Assembly: GCF_900129885.1 (NCBI RefSeq) | Contig: NZ_FQXE01000003.1 | Location: forward strand, 310,001-374,000 | Length of the DNA stretch: 64,000 nt | Source of the DNA: Pollutimonas bauzanensis | GTDB lineage: Bacteria > Pseudomonadota > Gammaproteobacteria > Burkholderiales > Burkholderiaceae_B | Direction of reading: 5' to 3' | Shown here: one piece after another, positions 34,305 through 43,494 of the stretch | Position numbering within the stretch: the stretch's first letter is position 1 | Layout: each line of letters begins with the position of its first letter | Position numbers and translations under genes: made by a program | The notes under the pieces: model-generated | Databases searched by the model: none | Seen by the model: only the letters and a program-made list of their open reading frames with translations | Told to the model about the DNA's origin: nothing

Positions 34305-35200
34305 TTAATGAAGTCCCGGCGCAGTACATTGCCGCCGGCGCGGGAACGGCCATTCCGCCTTTGCCCGCCGTGATCATCGAGCCTTTGGTGCGCGACGCGC
34401 TGCGCGAAGACCTGGGCCGGGCGGGCGACCTGACCACCGATGCGATCGTGCCCGTGGCGGCGCGCACGCGCATGCGCCTGGTGGCGCGCCAGGAAGGCGT
34501 GCTGGCCGGCCTGGATCTGGCGCGCCTGGCTTTCCAGTTGATGGACCCCGCCGTTCAGATGCTGGTCCGCCGCGAAGATGGCGCGCGGCTGGCGCCAGGC
34601 GACGAGATCGCGGTGCTGGAAGGCCCCGCGCGGGCCATCCTGAGCGCCGAGCGCACCGCCTTGAATTTCCTGTGCCACCTCAGCGGCGTGGCCAGCGCCA
34701 CCGCGTCCATAGCCGACGCCATACGCGGCTATGGCACCCGAGTCAGTTGCACGCGCAAGACCATGCCGGGGCTGCGCGCCATCCAGAAGTATGCGGTGAG
34801 GGTGGGCGGCGGCAGCAACCACCGCTATGGCCTGGACGATGCGGTGCTGATCAAGGACAACCATATCGCCGTGGCGGGCAGCGTGGGCGCGGCCATATTG
34901 CGCGCGCGCGCCGGGGTGGGCCATCTGGTGCGCATCGAGCTGGAAGTCGATACCCTGGCGCAATTGGAAGAAGGCCTCGACCTGGGGATAGACGCCGTCC
35001 TGCTGGACAATATGCCGGTCGATATGCTGCGCGAGGCGGTGCGCATCGTGGCAGGCCGGGCGGTGACCGAAGCCTCAGGCCGCATCACGCCGGCAAGCGC
35101 TCCCGCCGTGGCGCAGACTGGCGTCAATCTGATAGCGGTCGGCTGGCTCACGCACAGCGCGCCGGTGCTCGATATCGGCCTGGATGCGGACCATGCCTAG
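34295..35200 (+). CDS. nadC: Nicotinate-nucleotide pyrophosphorylase (quinolinate phosphoribosyltransferase)
   Basis: Converts quinolinate and PRPP to nicotinate mononucleotide in de novo NAD synthesis. The 301-residue protein shows DLTTDAIVP near residue 48, [41 protein letters not shown] (quinolinate-binding Arg/Lys region), [47 protein letters not shown] and EASGRIT. nadA and nadB are not in the window. A pair of palindromes in front of it fits control by the neighbouring NadQ-like regulator. The end overlaps the Bug protein start by 17 bases. Confidence 0.96.
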   Translation: MSIINEVPAQYIAAGAGTAIPPLPAVIIEPLVRDALREDLGRAGDLTTDAIVPVAARTRMRLVARQEGVLAGLDLARLAFQLMDPAVQMLVRREDGARLAPGDEIAVLEGPARAILSAERTALNFLCHLSGVASATASIADAIRGYGTRVSCTRKTMPGLRAIQKYAVRVGGGSNHRYGLDDAVLIKDNHIAVAGSVGAAILRARAGVGHLVRIELEVDTLAQLEEGLDLGIDAVLLDNMPVDMLREAVRIVAGRAVTEASGRITPASAPAVAQTGVNLIAVGWLTHSAPVLDIGLDADHA

Positions 35201-36206
35201 GCCTGCCGCGGTCCTGTCCGGGTGCGCCGCCGCGCTATGCGCCATCGCGCTGGCCGGCCTGGCGCCAGGCGCGGCCGCGGCGCCGGCCGATGCCGGCGCC
35301 GGCGCCTATCCGGCGCGGCCGATCACCCTGGTCGTGACATTTCCCCCCGGCGGAGGCACTGATACGCTGGCGCGGCGACTGGCGGCAGGCCTGGAGCATG
35401 ACCTGGGCCAGGCTGTGGTGGTCGAAAACCGGGCGGGCGCCAGCGGCAATATCGGCGCCCAGGCGGTGGCGCGGGCCAGGCCTGACGGCTACACCTTGCT
35501 GGTGGTCAATAGCAGCTATGCGATCAATCCCGGGGTGTATGGCAAGCTGGGGTTTTCTCCGCAAACGGACTTGCTGGGGGTGATCAACGTGGCGTTCGTG
35601 CCGTCGGTGCTGGTGACGGCGGCCGGCACGCAGTGGAAAACCCTGCGCCAGGCTTTGGACGCCCGGGGCGCGGAGGCGGGCGCGGCGGCGCCGGCCTACG
35701 CCTCATGCGGCAATGGCACGCCGCAGCATCTGGCCGGGGAAATGCTGCTGCGGCGCACCGGCGCGGCCTGGCTGCATGTGCCTTATCGCGGCTGCGGGCC
35801 TGCCCTGGCGGGCGTGCTGGGGGGCGATGTGGCGCTGGGCATGGTGACGGCCTCGAGCGCCTTGCCCCTGCTGCAGGCCGGCGCGCTGCGGGCGCTGGCC
35901 GTGACCTCGCCGCAGCGCTCGCCCTTGCTGCCCGGAGTGCCCACCGTGGCGGAACAAGGCCTGGCCGGCTACGAGCTGGATCAATGGCATGGCTTGCTGG
36001 CGCCGGCGGGCACCCCGCCGGCCATCATCGAGCGCCTGAACGGCGCGGTCGCTGCCATCATGCGGCGCCCGGAAATGGCGCGCGACCTGCGTGCCATGGG
36101 ATACGACACCGCGGCCAGCACCGCGCCGGCATTCCAGGCGATGATAGCGCGGGACATGGCGCGGTTCGGCCGGCTGACCCGCGAGATGGGGCTCAGGGCC
36201 GACTGA
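35184..36206 (+). CDS. Bug/TctC-family periplasmic solute-binding protein
   Basis: A 340-residue extracytoplasmic protein of the tripartite tricarboxylate receptor family. It has a signal peptide ending about residue 33-38 (GAAAAPADA), then [95 protein letters not shown] and [19 protein letters not shown]. No TctAB membrane genes are adjacent, as usual for the many orphan Bug proteins of this bacterial group. Nicotinate or a related compound is a plausible ligand because of the nadC linkage (17-bp overlap), but that is guesswork. Confidence 0.92.
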   Translation: MRTMPRPAAVLSGCAAALCAIALAGLAPGAAAAPADAGAGAYPARPITLVVTFPPGGGTDTLARRLAAGLEHDLGQAVVVENRAGASGNIGAQAVARARPDGYTLLVVNSSYAINPGVYGKLGFSPQTDLLGVINVAFVPSVLVTAAGTQWKTLRQALDARGAEAGAAAPAYASCGNGTPQHLAGEMLLRRTGAAWLHVPYRGCGPALAGVLGGDVALGMVTASSALPLLQAGALRALAVTSPQRSPLLPGVPTVAEQGLAGYELDQWHGLLAPAGTPPAIIERLNGAVAAIMRRPEMARDLRAMGYDTAASTAPAFQAMIARDMARFGRLTREMGLRAD

Positions 36207-36217
36207 ACCTTAGGCTG

Positions 36218-36802
36218 CTACTGGCGCCGCCGGCGCAATGCGAAGCCCAGGAAAACCAGCGTCCAGCCCTGGAAGAAAAGGTCGATCGCCAGCAGCAGCC
36301 CCAATACCCAGAGGCTGTTGCCCGGCCAGCCGGCGGCAATCAGCACGCCCGCGGCCAGGGTGATCAGGCCCGACAGGGCTATCCATTGCCAGCCGCTCTG
36401 GGAGCGGTTGTTGAACCATAGCCATAGCCTCAGCGCGCCCGAGGCGATCAGCGTGGCACCCAGCAGCAAGGTCAGCAGCGCCGCGCCGGCCGACGGATTG
36501 GCGATGGCCAGCGCGCCGGCGCCGGCGTAGAGCAGGCCGCTGGCGCTCCAGAACAGGAAGCCGCTCCAGTTCTTGACGCGCCATGCATGGACCAATTGGC
36601 CGGCGCCGGCGATCAGCATGAGTATGCCGACATAGAGCACGCTGACCAGGGTGGCGCTCAATACGTAGATCGATGCGAGCGCGCCAAGAACGACAAGTAC
36701 GGCGCCCAGCGCGACAAACCAGCCCCATCGGGCGCTGAGCATGTTCAACGTTGCGGCAAGGTCTTCCTTGCCTGGAAGAGGAACATTTGGCGAGGTAGTC
36801 AT
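36218..36802 (-). CDS. HdeD-family acid-resistance membrane protein
   Basis: A 194-residue inner-membrane protein with six hydrophobic segments, of the HdeD (DUF308) family. The first helix is WGWFVALGAVLVVLGALASIY, and later helices end in LLLAIDLFFQGWTLVFLGFAL. HdeD of enterobacteria is linked to acid survival at high cell density; the molecular role is unknown. An arginine-rich C-terminus (RRRRQ) is cytoplasmic by the positive-inside rule. The gene is convergent with the Bug gene and is followed by the sulfonate ABC cluster on the same strand. Confidence 0.9.
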   Translation of the reverse strand: MTTSPNVPLPGKEDLAATLNMLSARWGWFVALGAVLVVLGALASIYVLSATLVSVLYVGILMLIAGAGQLVHAWRVKNWSGFLFWSASGLLYAGAGALAIANPSAGAALLTLLLGATLIASGALRLWLWFNNRSQSGWQWIALSGLITLAAGVLIAAGWPGNSLWVLGLLLAIDLFFQGWTLVFLGFALRRRRQ

Positions 36803-36976
36803 GGACCGGCTCCTTAGTATGACGAAAGCTAGACATCGATCGGCCTTTTTCCCTTGAAGCCGCCTCGTCCGCCGGCCGCGAGCCGCAAGGCGCTATCAGG
36901 ATAATACAAATACCGGCCCGGGGGAAACGCCTGCCTGCCAGCTTTGCTTGCACGCGGGCGCCCGAAAGGGCAGCGG

Positions 36977-37894
36977 CTACCACGCCATGCCCAGAACGTC
37001 GAAAGAAAGCGGGCGGATGCCGCCGCCGTCGCGCGGGATCGCCTGATCGGTCCGATCGGGGTCTATGTCGAGGAAATCGCTGAGCACATCGTCGCGCAGC
37101 TGTATGAAGCGGGGATCGCTGCGGTTGCGCGGGCGGGGCAGGTCCACTTGCACCGAGCGCCGTATGCGTCCGGGATGGGGCTGCATCACTACTACCCGGT
37201 CGCCCAGGAATACGGCTTCTTCCACGTCGTGAGTCACCAGCAGCATCGTTATCCGTTCTTTCTGCCATATGCGCTGCAGTTCGGCCTGCAGGCGGGACCG
37301 GGTCAGGGCGTCGAGCGCGCCGAAGGGTTCGTCCAGCAATAATACGCGGGGCCGATTGACAAGCCCGCGGGCGATCGCCACCCGCTGCGCCATGCCGCCG
37401 GATATCTGGTGTGGATACGATTTCTCGAAACCCTCCAGACTGACCAGGGCGACGTGTCCGGCAATGAGATCCCGCTTTTTTGCCGCGTTGAATGGCGCGT
37501 TGCGCAAACCGATGCCGATATTCTGTTCCACTGTCAGCCAGGGAAACAGGCGATGGTCCTGGAAGACGATGCCGCGTTCAGGGCCTGTGCCGGAAATCGG
37601 CTTGCCATCCAGGAGGATGCGGCCTTCGAACTCGCCGTCCAGGCCCAGGATGAGACGCAACAGGGTGGATTTGCCGCAGCCGCTTGCGCCGACGATGCTG
37701 ATGAACTGGCCTGCCGGCACGTGCAGGTCGATATTGTCCAGTACCTGCAGCACTCCGCCGCTGGCCTGCCCGCTCGCATACCGCTTGCATACGCCTATGA
37801 CGTCGAGCTCATTGGACCGCGGCGGGGAGCCGGACGGCGCCGATAACGCCGGGGAGGGTGCTGGAGACTGCGCTTCTGCTTGAGGCCGGGCCAT
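36977..37894 (-). CDS. ABC transporter ATPase, sulfonate/nitrate (SsuB/TauB) type
   Basis: From the ATG at 37894 it has 305 residues. Walker A SIVGASGCGKSTLLRLIL, Q-loop GIVFQDHRLFPWLTVEQNI, signature HQISGGMAQRVAIARGLV, Walker B RVLLLDEPFGALDALTRS and switch His in LLVTHDVEEAVF are all intact. The tail after about 240 is long (RRSVQVDLPRPRN ...). The start was picked because AAGGAACGCAAC precedes it; an in-frame ATG at 37915 lies two bases from the permease stop with a weaker site. It closes a four-gene transport cluster. The SsuB/TauB type points to aliphatic sulfonates or similar anions. Confidence 0.92.
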   Translation of the reverse strand: MARPQAEAQSPAPSPALSAPSGSPPRSNELDVIGVCKRYASGQASGGVLQVLDNIDLHVPAGQFISIVGASGCGKSTLLRLILGLDGEFEGRILLDGKPISGTGPERGIVFQDHRLFPWLTVEQNIGIGLRNAPFNAAKKRDLIAGHVALVSLEGFEKSYPHQISGGMAQRVAIARGLVNRPRVLLLDEPFGALDALTRSRLQAELQRIWQKERITMLLVTHDVEEAVFLGDRVVVMQPHPGRIRRSVQVDLPRPRNRSDPRFIQLRDDVLSDFLDIDPDRTDQAIPRDGGGIRPLSFDVLGMAW

Positions 37895-37917
37895 GTTGCG
37901 TTCCTTGTTTGGCATTA

Positions 37918-38736
37918 TTAGTTTCCGCGCCAGCGGGCGATGCGGCGCTCGACGATGCGGGCCGAGGCATTCATCAGCCAGCCCACCAGGCCAATGATGA
38001 ACATGCCGAAGATGACCAGGTCCATCCGGAAATGCTCGCTGCCTTCGATCAGCGTGTTGCCGATGCCCTGCCCGGCCACCAGCAGATATTCGGCGCCTAT
38101 GGTGGCGAGCCAGGAGTAGATCAGCGCCAGGTAGACGCCCGTGAAAATGGCGGGCAGGGCGGCGGGCAGTACCACCTGGGCGATGGTCTGCCAGCGCGTG
38201 AAACCATAGACGCGGGCGACTTCCAGCAGGCTTTCGGGCGCATTGCGGATGCCGTCGCAGGTATTGACCACCACCGGCACCAGCGCGGCAAGCGAAAGAA
38301 ACACCACTTTGGCCACATCGCCCAGGCCGAACCACACCGAGATCAGCGGGATCCAGGCAAATAGGGAAATCTGCTTGAAGGTATTGAAGCTGGGGCCCAC
38401 GATGCGGTTGAACAGCGGCAGGAAGCCCAGCAGCCCGCCCAGCGCCAGGCCGGCGGTGGTGCCGATGGCAAAACCGGTCAGCTCCCGCGCCAGGCTGGCT
38501 CCCAGCGCCAGCCAGATCTTGCCCGTGGCGAGCTGGTCGACGGCCGTGTCCCATACTTTCACGGGAGAAACCAGCAAGGCGGAATTGACCAGGTCCAGGG
38601 CGGAAGCGGCCCACCACAGGGCTATTGCGGCCACGGGCAGCACGAAGCCGCGCCAGCGGCCTGGCTCCCGCGTGCGCAAGGGAGGCGGGATCCCGGCCGC
38701 GGCGGCCGGGTTCGTGGAAGAAGCCAGGGAGCTCAT
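37918..38736 (-). CDS. ABC transporter permease (second), sulfonate/nitrate type
   Basis: A 272-residue inner-membrane permease of the BPD_transp_1 family with six predicted helices (VLPVAAIALWWAASALDLV first). The EAA-like loop is LLEVARVYGFTRWQTIAQVVLPAALPAIFTGVYLALIYSWLATI. Its ATG (38736) overlaps the TGA of the upstream permease in an ATGA arrangement, and the start codon defines the call because a longer open frame upstream lies within that neighbour. Two permease genes in a SsuC-type importer suggest a heterodimeric channel, less usual than the single SsuC of E. coli. Confidence 0.92.
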   Translation of the reverse strand: MSSLASSTNPAAAAGIPPPLRTREPGRWRGFVLPVAAIALWWAASALDLVNSALLVSPVKVWDTAVDQLATGKIWLALGASLARELTGFAIGTTAGLALGGLLGFLPLFNRIVGPSFNTFKQISLFAWIPLISVWFGLGDVAKVVFLSLAALVPVVVNTCDGIRNAPESLLEVARVYGFTRWQTIAQVVLPAALPAIFTGVYLALIYSWLATIGAEYLLVAGQGIGNTLIEGSEHFRMDLVIFGMFIIGLVGWLMNASARIVERRIARWRGN

Positions 38737-39590
38737 GCATTGACTCCAATCGTCGAGGCCGGACGGTCGCATACGATCCTGGACTCGGCCAGATTCAGCA
38801 GCTTGTCGATGAGATAGCCGATCGCGCCTACGACAATCACCGCCGCCATGACGAGGTCGAGCTGGAACAACTGGCGGCCATAGACGATCAGGTAGCCCAG
38901 CCCTTCGCTGGAGGCCACAAGTTCCACGACTACCAGCGATAGCCACGCCTTGGTGAAGCCCAGCCGCAAGCCGGTGAATAGCGTGGGTATGGCAAGTGGC
39001 GCTATGATCTCCAGCACTTCCTGGCGGCGGGTATAGCCATATACCTGCGCGACCTCGCGGAACGCCGCCGGAGTCTGGCGAAAGCCCTGCAGTGTATTGA
39101 GAGTGACCGGCACCAGGGCAGCCTTGGCGATAAGAATGTATTTCAGCGGCTCGCCTATGCCTGCCAGCAGCAGCACGAATGGCAGCCACGCCAGCACGGG
39201 AATCTGCACCAAAGCGTTGAAGGTGGGCAGCAAGTAGGATTCGATCCGGCGCGACAAGCCCATGGCGCAGCCCAGCAGCAGGCCCAGGAGCGAGCCCGCG
39301 GCAAAGCCCAGCAGCACGCGCCGCAAGCTGGCTTCCACGTTCAGCCACAATTCGCCGCTGCCGAAGAGATCCAGCAAAGTTTCAAGCACGAATCGAGGCG
39401 GGGGCAGCACCTGGGGCGAAATCCATCCGCGGTCGGCGCCGGTTTGCCAGAGCGCGAGCAAAGCGGCCGGCAACAGCCAGGGCAGCGCGCCATCGCCGAG
39501 GCGCCGCAACAAGCGGCCTGCCGTTCGCGGCGCCCGGGCGCTTGCCGGGGTCATCGCGGCCGGCGAGACAAGTGTGGTGCTTGGTGTCAT
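38733..39590 (-). CDS. ABC transporter permease (first), sulfonate/nitrate type
   Basis: A 285-residue inner-membrane permease. Helices include WLLPAALLALWQTGADRGW, VLLGFAAGSLLGLLLGCAMGLS and later segments. The EAA loop reads AFREVAQVYGYTRRQEVLEIIAPLAIPTLFTGLRLGFTKAWLSLV. The start at 39590 was chosen because AGGAGAAAACC lies directly upstream; a further upstream extension is arginine-rich and overlaps nothing useful. It follows the solute-binding protein by 13 bases and is coupled to the second permease by an ATGA overlap. Confidence 0.93.
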   Translation of the reverse strand: MTPSTTLVSPAAMTPASARAPRTAGRLLRRLGDGALPWLLPAALLALWQTGADRGWISPQVLPPPRFVLETLLDLFGSGELWLNVEASLRRVLLGFAAGSLLGLLLGCAMGLSRRIESYLLPTFNALVQIPVLAWLPFVLLLAGIGEPLKYILIAKAALVPVTLNTLQGFRQTPAAFREVAQVYGYTRRQEVLEIIAPLAIPTLFTGLRLGFTKAWLSLVVVELVASSEGLGYLIVYGRQLFQLDLVMAAVIVVGAIGYLIDKLLNLAESRIVCDRPASTIGVNA

Positions 39591-39603
39591 GGTTTTCTCC
39601 TGG

Positions 39604-40716
39604 CTAGCCGCCGGCGCGCGCGGCGGCGACCGGCTGCGCTTTCGGCTTGCCATTCGCGTCGAAGTAAGTCCAGCGGTTCTCCAGATCTTGTTTCTTGAGC
39701 GCCTGCTGCAGAAAGCTGGTGTCGAACCAGTCCTCGATCGAGACTTCGCGGCGGATCAGCTTCAGCGCGAGCGCATCGCGCACGACGGCCTTGTAGCGGC
39801 CGATGATGAACTCGTCCACAAGCGGCGAATTGCGCGTGGCCAGCTCCTGGTTCTCGAACTCGGCGACATAGGAGGCGTAAGGCGTGCCGCTGCGCGCCCA
39901 CAGCTTGAAGAGGGCTTCGCGGTTCTTTTCGTCGGACGCCCAGGCGGCCGCCCGCAAGAAAACATCGACCACTCCCTGGACTTGGCCGGGATGGTCGGCG
40001 GCGAATTCATCGCGCACATGCAAGTGCGCCTGGCGGGTGAACGACGGATCTTTCCCTTGGGTGGAATAGGCAATCGTGGCAAGCCCCTGATCGCGCAGCT
40101 TGAAGAATTCCTGGCCGCCGAACGCCGCGTCCACGCCCTTGGAGGCCAGCGCCGCCTGGGCGCTGCCGCTGTCCAGATTGATGCCTTTTATGTCGCGCTC
40201 CTGCAGGCCATGCGCGGCCAGCAGGTTGTTGGCGACCAGATGCCCGTTGGTGCCGCGGAAAATGGCCACCCGCTTGCCTTTCAGGCCTTCTATGGTCTTG
40301 ATGTCCGAACCGGGCGGCGTAACGACATACAGATTATTGCGGGCGCCGCTGATCAGGAGGATCCGGGTCTTCAAGCCGTTGGCGCGGCCTACGACGGAGG
40401 GCAGATCGCCATGATAGGCAAAATCGATCTGCTTGTTGGAGATGGCTTCGTTGACCGCGGGCCCGGCCCCTTTGAAGAACAGCCACTCGATCTTGATGCC
40501 GCTGCCTTTGAAGGCCTCTTCCAGCCAGCCGTTCAGGCGCGCCACGGAACCGGGCGAGCCGCCCCACGTTATAGGGTCGCCGCCGCCGGCGGTCGCGACG
40601 CCGATGCGTATGCTTTCCGGCGCGGCGGCATGGACGGGGCGGGACGCATAGCCCCAGGCCATGGTTGCCGCGAGCGTCGCGAGGACGCGCCTGCGGGTTT
40701 GCTTGAATTGATTCAT
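39604..40716 (-). CDS. ABC solute-binding protein, aliphatic-sulfonate (SsuA) type
   Basis: A 370-residue periplasmic binding protein. The N-terminus QTRRRVLATLAATMAWGYASRPVHA has a twin-arginine-like signal with a Sec-style cleavage site. The mature part shows IRIGVATAGGG, ARLNGWLEEAFKGSGIKIEWLFFKGAGPAVNEAIS, FAYHGDLPSVVGRANGL, KGKRVAIFRGTNGHL and KGVDAAFGGQEFFKL, typical of SsuA/NMT1-like proteins. The ligand is not determined; alkanesulfonates, taurine or aromatic sulfonates are candidates. It lies between the amidohydrolase and the permeases, 31 bases behind the amidohydrolase stop. Confidence 0.92.
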   Translation of the reverse strand: MNQFKQTRRRVLATLAATMAWGYASRPVHAAAPESIRIGVATAGGGDPITWGGSPGSVARLNGWLEEAFKGSGIKIEWLFFKGAGPAVNEAISNKQIDFAYHGDLPSVVGRANGLKTRILLISGARNNLYVVTPPGSDIKTIEGLKGKRVAIFRGTNGHLVANNLLAAHGLQERDIKGINLDSGSAQAALASKGVDAAFGGQEFFKLRDQGLATIAYSTQGKDPSFTRQAHLHVRDEFAADHPGQVQGVVDVFLRAAAWASDEKNREALFKLWARSGTPYASYVAEFENQELATRNSPLVDEFIIGRYKAVVRDALALKLIRREVSIEDWFDTSFLQQALKKQDLENRWTYFDANGKPKAQPVAAARAGG

Positions 40717-40747
40717 AGATGTTCCTGGTAGCTCATGGATCCGTCAT

Positions 40748-42256
40748 TCACTTGCCGGAGTCGAGCTTGCGCTGGACCGCAGTGCCCGCGAAGAAGTCGG
40801 GATTGGCTTCGGTGTAGAGCCGGTACGGGTTGTCGAACACCCATGCCTTGAAGTCGGCCGGCCCGATGACGCCCTGCTCGACGAGGTCCCAGCTTTCGGC
40901 CAGGGGCTCCGTCAGGTCGGGAACGTCCCAATGGCCGATGTCCGATGACCAGATCGCGTTGACTTTCGCGCCCAGTGGGTTGAGCTTATCGTTGAAAGCG
41001 GCGGCAACGCTGCGGTCGTCCGCCTCCGAGCCGAAATAAAAGCTGTCCACCCAGCGCGTCTTGATGTCTTCGGGCGCCTCGATGCCGGCCAGCGCGAAAT
41101 CGTCGATCTCGTCTTCGTTCGGTTCGCGGCTATGGGGCAGGGCGGATCTGCCCAGGCTGTCGCGCAGCAGCGTCGCCTTGTCCAGCTTGCGGCCCTTGAT
41201 GAGGTCCTGCCCATACCGGTGGAACAGGTCCTCCAGCAAATCCAGGTCGGCATGCGCGGGGTTGTAGTTCTGCACCGCGTGGCGATTGCGCTTTTCCCAT
41301 CTGTCGAGCAGGTGCGTGAAAACGTGCGAGCCCCAGTCGGCGCCGCCCTCGAGCAGCGCGACGCGCAGCTTGGGAAAGCGCCTGGTCACACCGCCGAAGA
41401 ACAGCGCTTTGGCGAACGCCTGGGAACCGTCGGCAAAGTGGCCGATGTGGTTGTACATGTAATTGCTGATTGAGTGGCGGCCCGTCCAGCCCTGGCTGCC
41501 GTAATGAGTCGTGACGGGCACGCCCAGTTCCACCACTTTGGCCCAGAACGGATCGTAGTCGTATTCGCTGTCAATGCCATAGAAGTCGGTATAGCTGGCA
41601 TGCCTGGCCACGTCGGGATGTTCGGCGGCGGGATATTTTTCGGCTATCGCGGGAATGGGCCGCCGCACGCCGCCGGCGATGTTGATCACTTTCAGGCCCA
41701 GTGTCTTGACGGCGAACTCGAGTTCCTCGATGCCCTCTTGCGGCGTGTGCAGCGGGATGCCGGCCACTGGCGTCAGGCGATCGCTGTACTTGCGGTACTG
41801 GTCGGCATGGAAATGGTTGATCGCGCGGTGCAGCGCCTGGCGATATTCTTTCCCGGCTCCCAGAGGCGCCAGCACATCGTTGGGAAACAGGACCGAATAA
41901 TCGGCGCCTTGCTCGGCCAGCCGCTCGTTCAGCAGCTCGGGCAATGTATAGGTCGCCAGGTCCAGTGTGTTGCGCGTGACCCGCGCCCACCAGGGCGAGC
42001 GCAATGTGCGGTGATGGCGCCGTTCTTGCTGGGTCTGCTCATACCAGTCCTTGCCATTGCTGCGCGTATTGAAGCGCGAGCCCAGCACCTTGCGCAGCGC
42101 GTCGACCAGTTGGCCTCCTCCGTACTGCTGGACATAGTCTTCCAGCACGGGGGTGTAGTCGTTCACGTGTACATCGGTATCGATGACGGGATGGTTCAAG
42201 CCAGCCTTGACGGCTACGGAGCGGGATGCAAATGCGGGGGTGAGGCGATCGTTCAT
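40748..42256 (-). CDS. Amidohydrolase-family (Amidohydro_2) metal-dependent hydrolase
   Basis: A 502-residue TIM-barrel metallohydrolase of the Amidohydro_2 group (ACMSD and decarboxylase-like). The first metal motif is VIDTDVHVNDY near residue 25, later TTHYGSQGW and LLEGGADWGSHVF carry conserved histidine and tryptophan, and SSDIGHWDVPDLTE holds the C-terminal metal Asp. It is probably cytosolic, since there is no signal. It leads the sulfonate ABC cluster and may cleave or decarboxylate the imported compound, an inference from order only. The promoter region is shared with the divergent rhodanese-encapsulin genes. Confidence 0.85.
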   Translation of the reverse strand: MNDRLTPAFASRSVAVKAGLNHPVIDTDVHVNDYTPVLEDYVQQYGGGQLVDALRKVLGSRFNTRSNGKDWYEQTQQERRHHRTLRSPWWARVTRNTLDLATYTLPELLNERLAEQGADYSVLFPNDVLAPLGAGKEYRQALHRAINHFHADQYRKYSDRLTPVAGIPLHTPQEGIEELEFAVKTLGLKVINIAGGVRRPIPAIAEKYPAAEHPDVARHASYTDFYGIDSEYDYDPFWAKVVELGVPVTTHYGSQGWTGRHSISNYMYNHIGHFADGSQAFAKALFFGGVTRRFPKLRVALLEGGADWGSHVFTHLLDRWEKRNRHAVQNYNPAHADLDLLEDLFHRYGQDLIKGRKLDKATLLRDSLGRSALPHSREPNEDEIDDFALAGIEAPEDIKTRWVDSFYFGSEADDRSVAAAFNDKLNPLGAKVNAIWSSDIGHWDVPDLTEPLAESWDLVEQGVIGPADFKAWVFDNPYRLYTEANPDFFAGTAVQRKLDSGK

Positions 42257-42558
42257 GAAGAGTCTCCGGGTGCAAAAACGGCGTTGCTGAAAGAGGGGTA
42301 CTGAGGGCGCAATGCCAGACTTGACGCCGGCCAGTCAGAAAAGTCTACGGGACGATGTTTCATATCTGAACGATGTTTTTTGTATTTCGATATGCGGAAT
42401 TTTTTTTGAATACAGAAGAATTGGTTATATAGACGATTTTCCTTATATCAAATACTTTTTAGAAAGTGATTATTTGTTCTTTTGCCGTTTCGCCGCGACG
42501 CTCTATATTTGCTGCCTGCCGCCATCAATCCGCTATAACGCGCATCAGGAGAATATGC
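42257..42558. promoter_or_regulatory. AT-rich divergent intergenic region between ABC/amidohydrolase and encapsulin operons
   Basis: 302 bases clearly richer in A and T than the surroundings. An inverted repeat CATATC (42361-42366) and GATATG (42389-42394) with a 22-base spacer could be a regulator site. A rightward promoter candidate is TTGAAT (42406-42411), 16 bases, TATAGA (42428-42433), about 126 bases before the rhodanese ATG. A short frame across this region is not convincing as a gene. Transcription initiates in both directions from here by gene layout. Confidence 0.55.
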
Positions 42559-43041
42559 ATGTCATCCGCAGTCGCCGACGAGGCCGTCCTGGCCGGAGAA
42601 CTTGAACTAGCGCAGGCCGACGCGGCCAGGCTGGGCCTGGCCTATGCAGGCGGAGTTGCGCCGCCGATAGCCTGGGAACTTGTCCGGAACGGGCAGGCCA
42701 TTCTTGTCGATGTCCGCTCGGGCGAAGAGCGCAAATTCGTGGGCCACGTTCCGGGCAGCCTGCATGTGCCTTGGGCGACCGGCACGAGCCTTACCCGCAA
42801 CCCCCGTTTTGTGCGGGAGCTCGAAGCCAAGCTCGCTAACGAAGGGGGCAAGCAAGCGGTTCTGCTGCTGCTTTGCCGCAGCGGCAAGCGTTCCGCGCTC
42901 GCGGCGGAGGCCGCAGCCAAGGCCGGCTTCGCTTACGCATTCAATGTGACCGAAGGTTTCGAGGGCGAGATCGATTCGGCGCAACAGCGCGGCCGCCGCG
43001 ACGGCTGGCGTTTCCACGGGCTTCCCTGGGCGCAGGATTAA
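42559..43041 (+). CDS. Rhodanese-domain sulfurtransferase
   Basis: A 160-residue single-domain rhodanese. The catalytic loop LLLLCRSGKRSALAAEAA puts the persulfide Cys at 106, with CRSGKR matching thiosulfate/persulfide-handling members. ILVDVRSGEERKFVGHVPGSLHVPW is the N-terminal motif. No signal peptide is visible, so it should be cytosolic. AGGAGA lies before the ATG at 42559, chosen over an upstream frame extension. It is the first gene of the rightward set that also encodes an XRE regulator, an encapsulin shell and a cysteine desulfurase. It is a likely acceptor or donor of sulfane sulfur in that system. Confidence 0.92.
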   Translation: MSSAVADEAVLAGELELAQADAARLGLAYAGGVAPPIAWELVRNGQAILVDVRSGEERKFVGHVPGSLHVPWATGTSLTRNPRFVRELEAKLANEGGKQAVLLLLCRSGKRSALAAEAAAKAGFAYAFNVTEGFEGEIDSAQQRGRRDGWRFHGLPWAQD

Positions 43042-43150
43042 TGTCTTCATCGGGCCGTTCCGCCGCGCGCCAGCGTGACGCAGTCCGGCCCGCTCGGCAT
43101 GGAACGCGCCGCCGCCGGGGGAAAACCGTTCTTCCGGGACGGGAGGCTGG

Positions 43151-43396
43151 ATGCACAGGAAATTGATTGAATCGTTCGGTATCAGGGTCCGCCAGTGCCG
43201 CGAAAAGCGCGGCTGGTCGCAGGAGCGCTTGGCGGAATACTCCGGGCTGGACCGTTCCTATGTAGGCGAAATCGAACGCGGCCGCGTCATTGCTTCGATA
43301 GTCACGGTGCAGAAGCTTGCCCAGGCGCTGAACATCGATCTGGCCGATTTGCTGACCAATTGCGGACCGCCGTCCGGCCCGGGCCGCTCAAACTGA
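43151..43396 (+). CDS. XRE-family transcriptional regulator
   Basis: An 81-residue DNA-binding protein made of one helix-turn-helix of the lambda-repressor type: FGIRVRQCREKRGWSQERLAEYSGLDRSYVGEIERGRV, then VTVQKLAQALNIDLADLL. No ligand or dimerisation domain is seen. It sits between the rhodanese and encapsulin genes, about 100 bases from each. Its location suggests it controls the encapsulin genes or the shared promoter region, but no operator can be assigned from sequence alone. Confidence 0.9.
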   Translation: MHRKLIESFGIRVRQCREKRGWSQERLAEYSGLDRSYVGEIERGRVIASIVTVQKLAQALNIDLADLLTNCGPPSGPGRSN

Positions 43397-43494
43397 CTAC
43401 GAATGCTGGCTATAGCCCGTTGAGCACGCACACGCCCGCGCGGGATACTGGCGCTCAAAGTCTTTTTTCTTATTTGCTTATAAAGGAGCCTGAT

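Noticed and set aside
42312-42605. 97-codon open frame in the divergent intergenic region
   Set aside because: Cys- and Phe-rich with no ribosome site, and it runs out of frame into the rhodanese gene. It looks like chance in AT-rich DNA.
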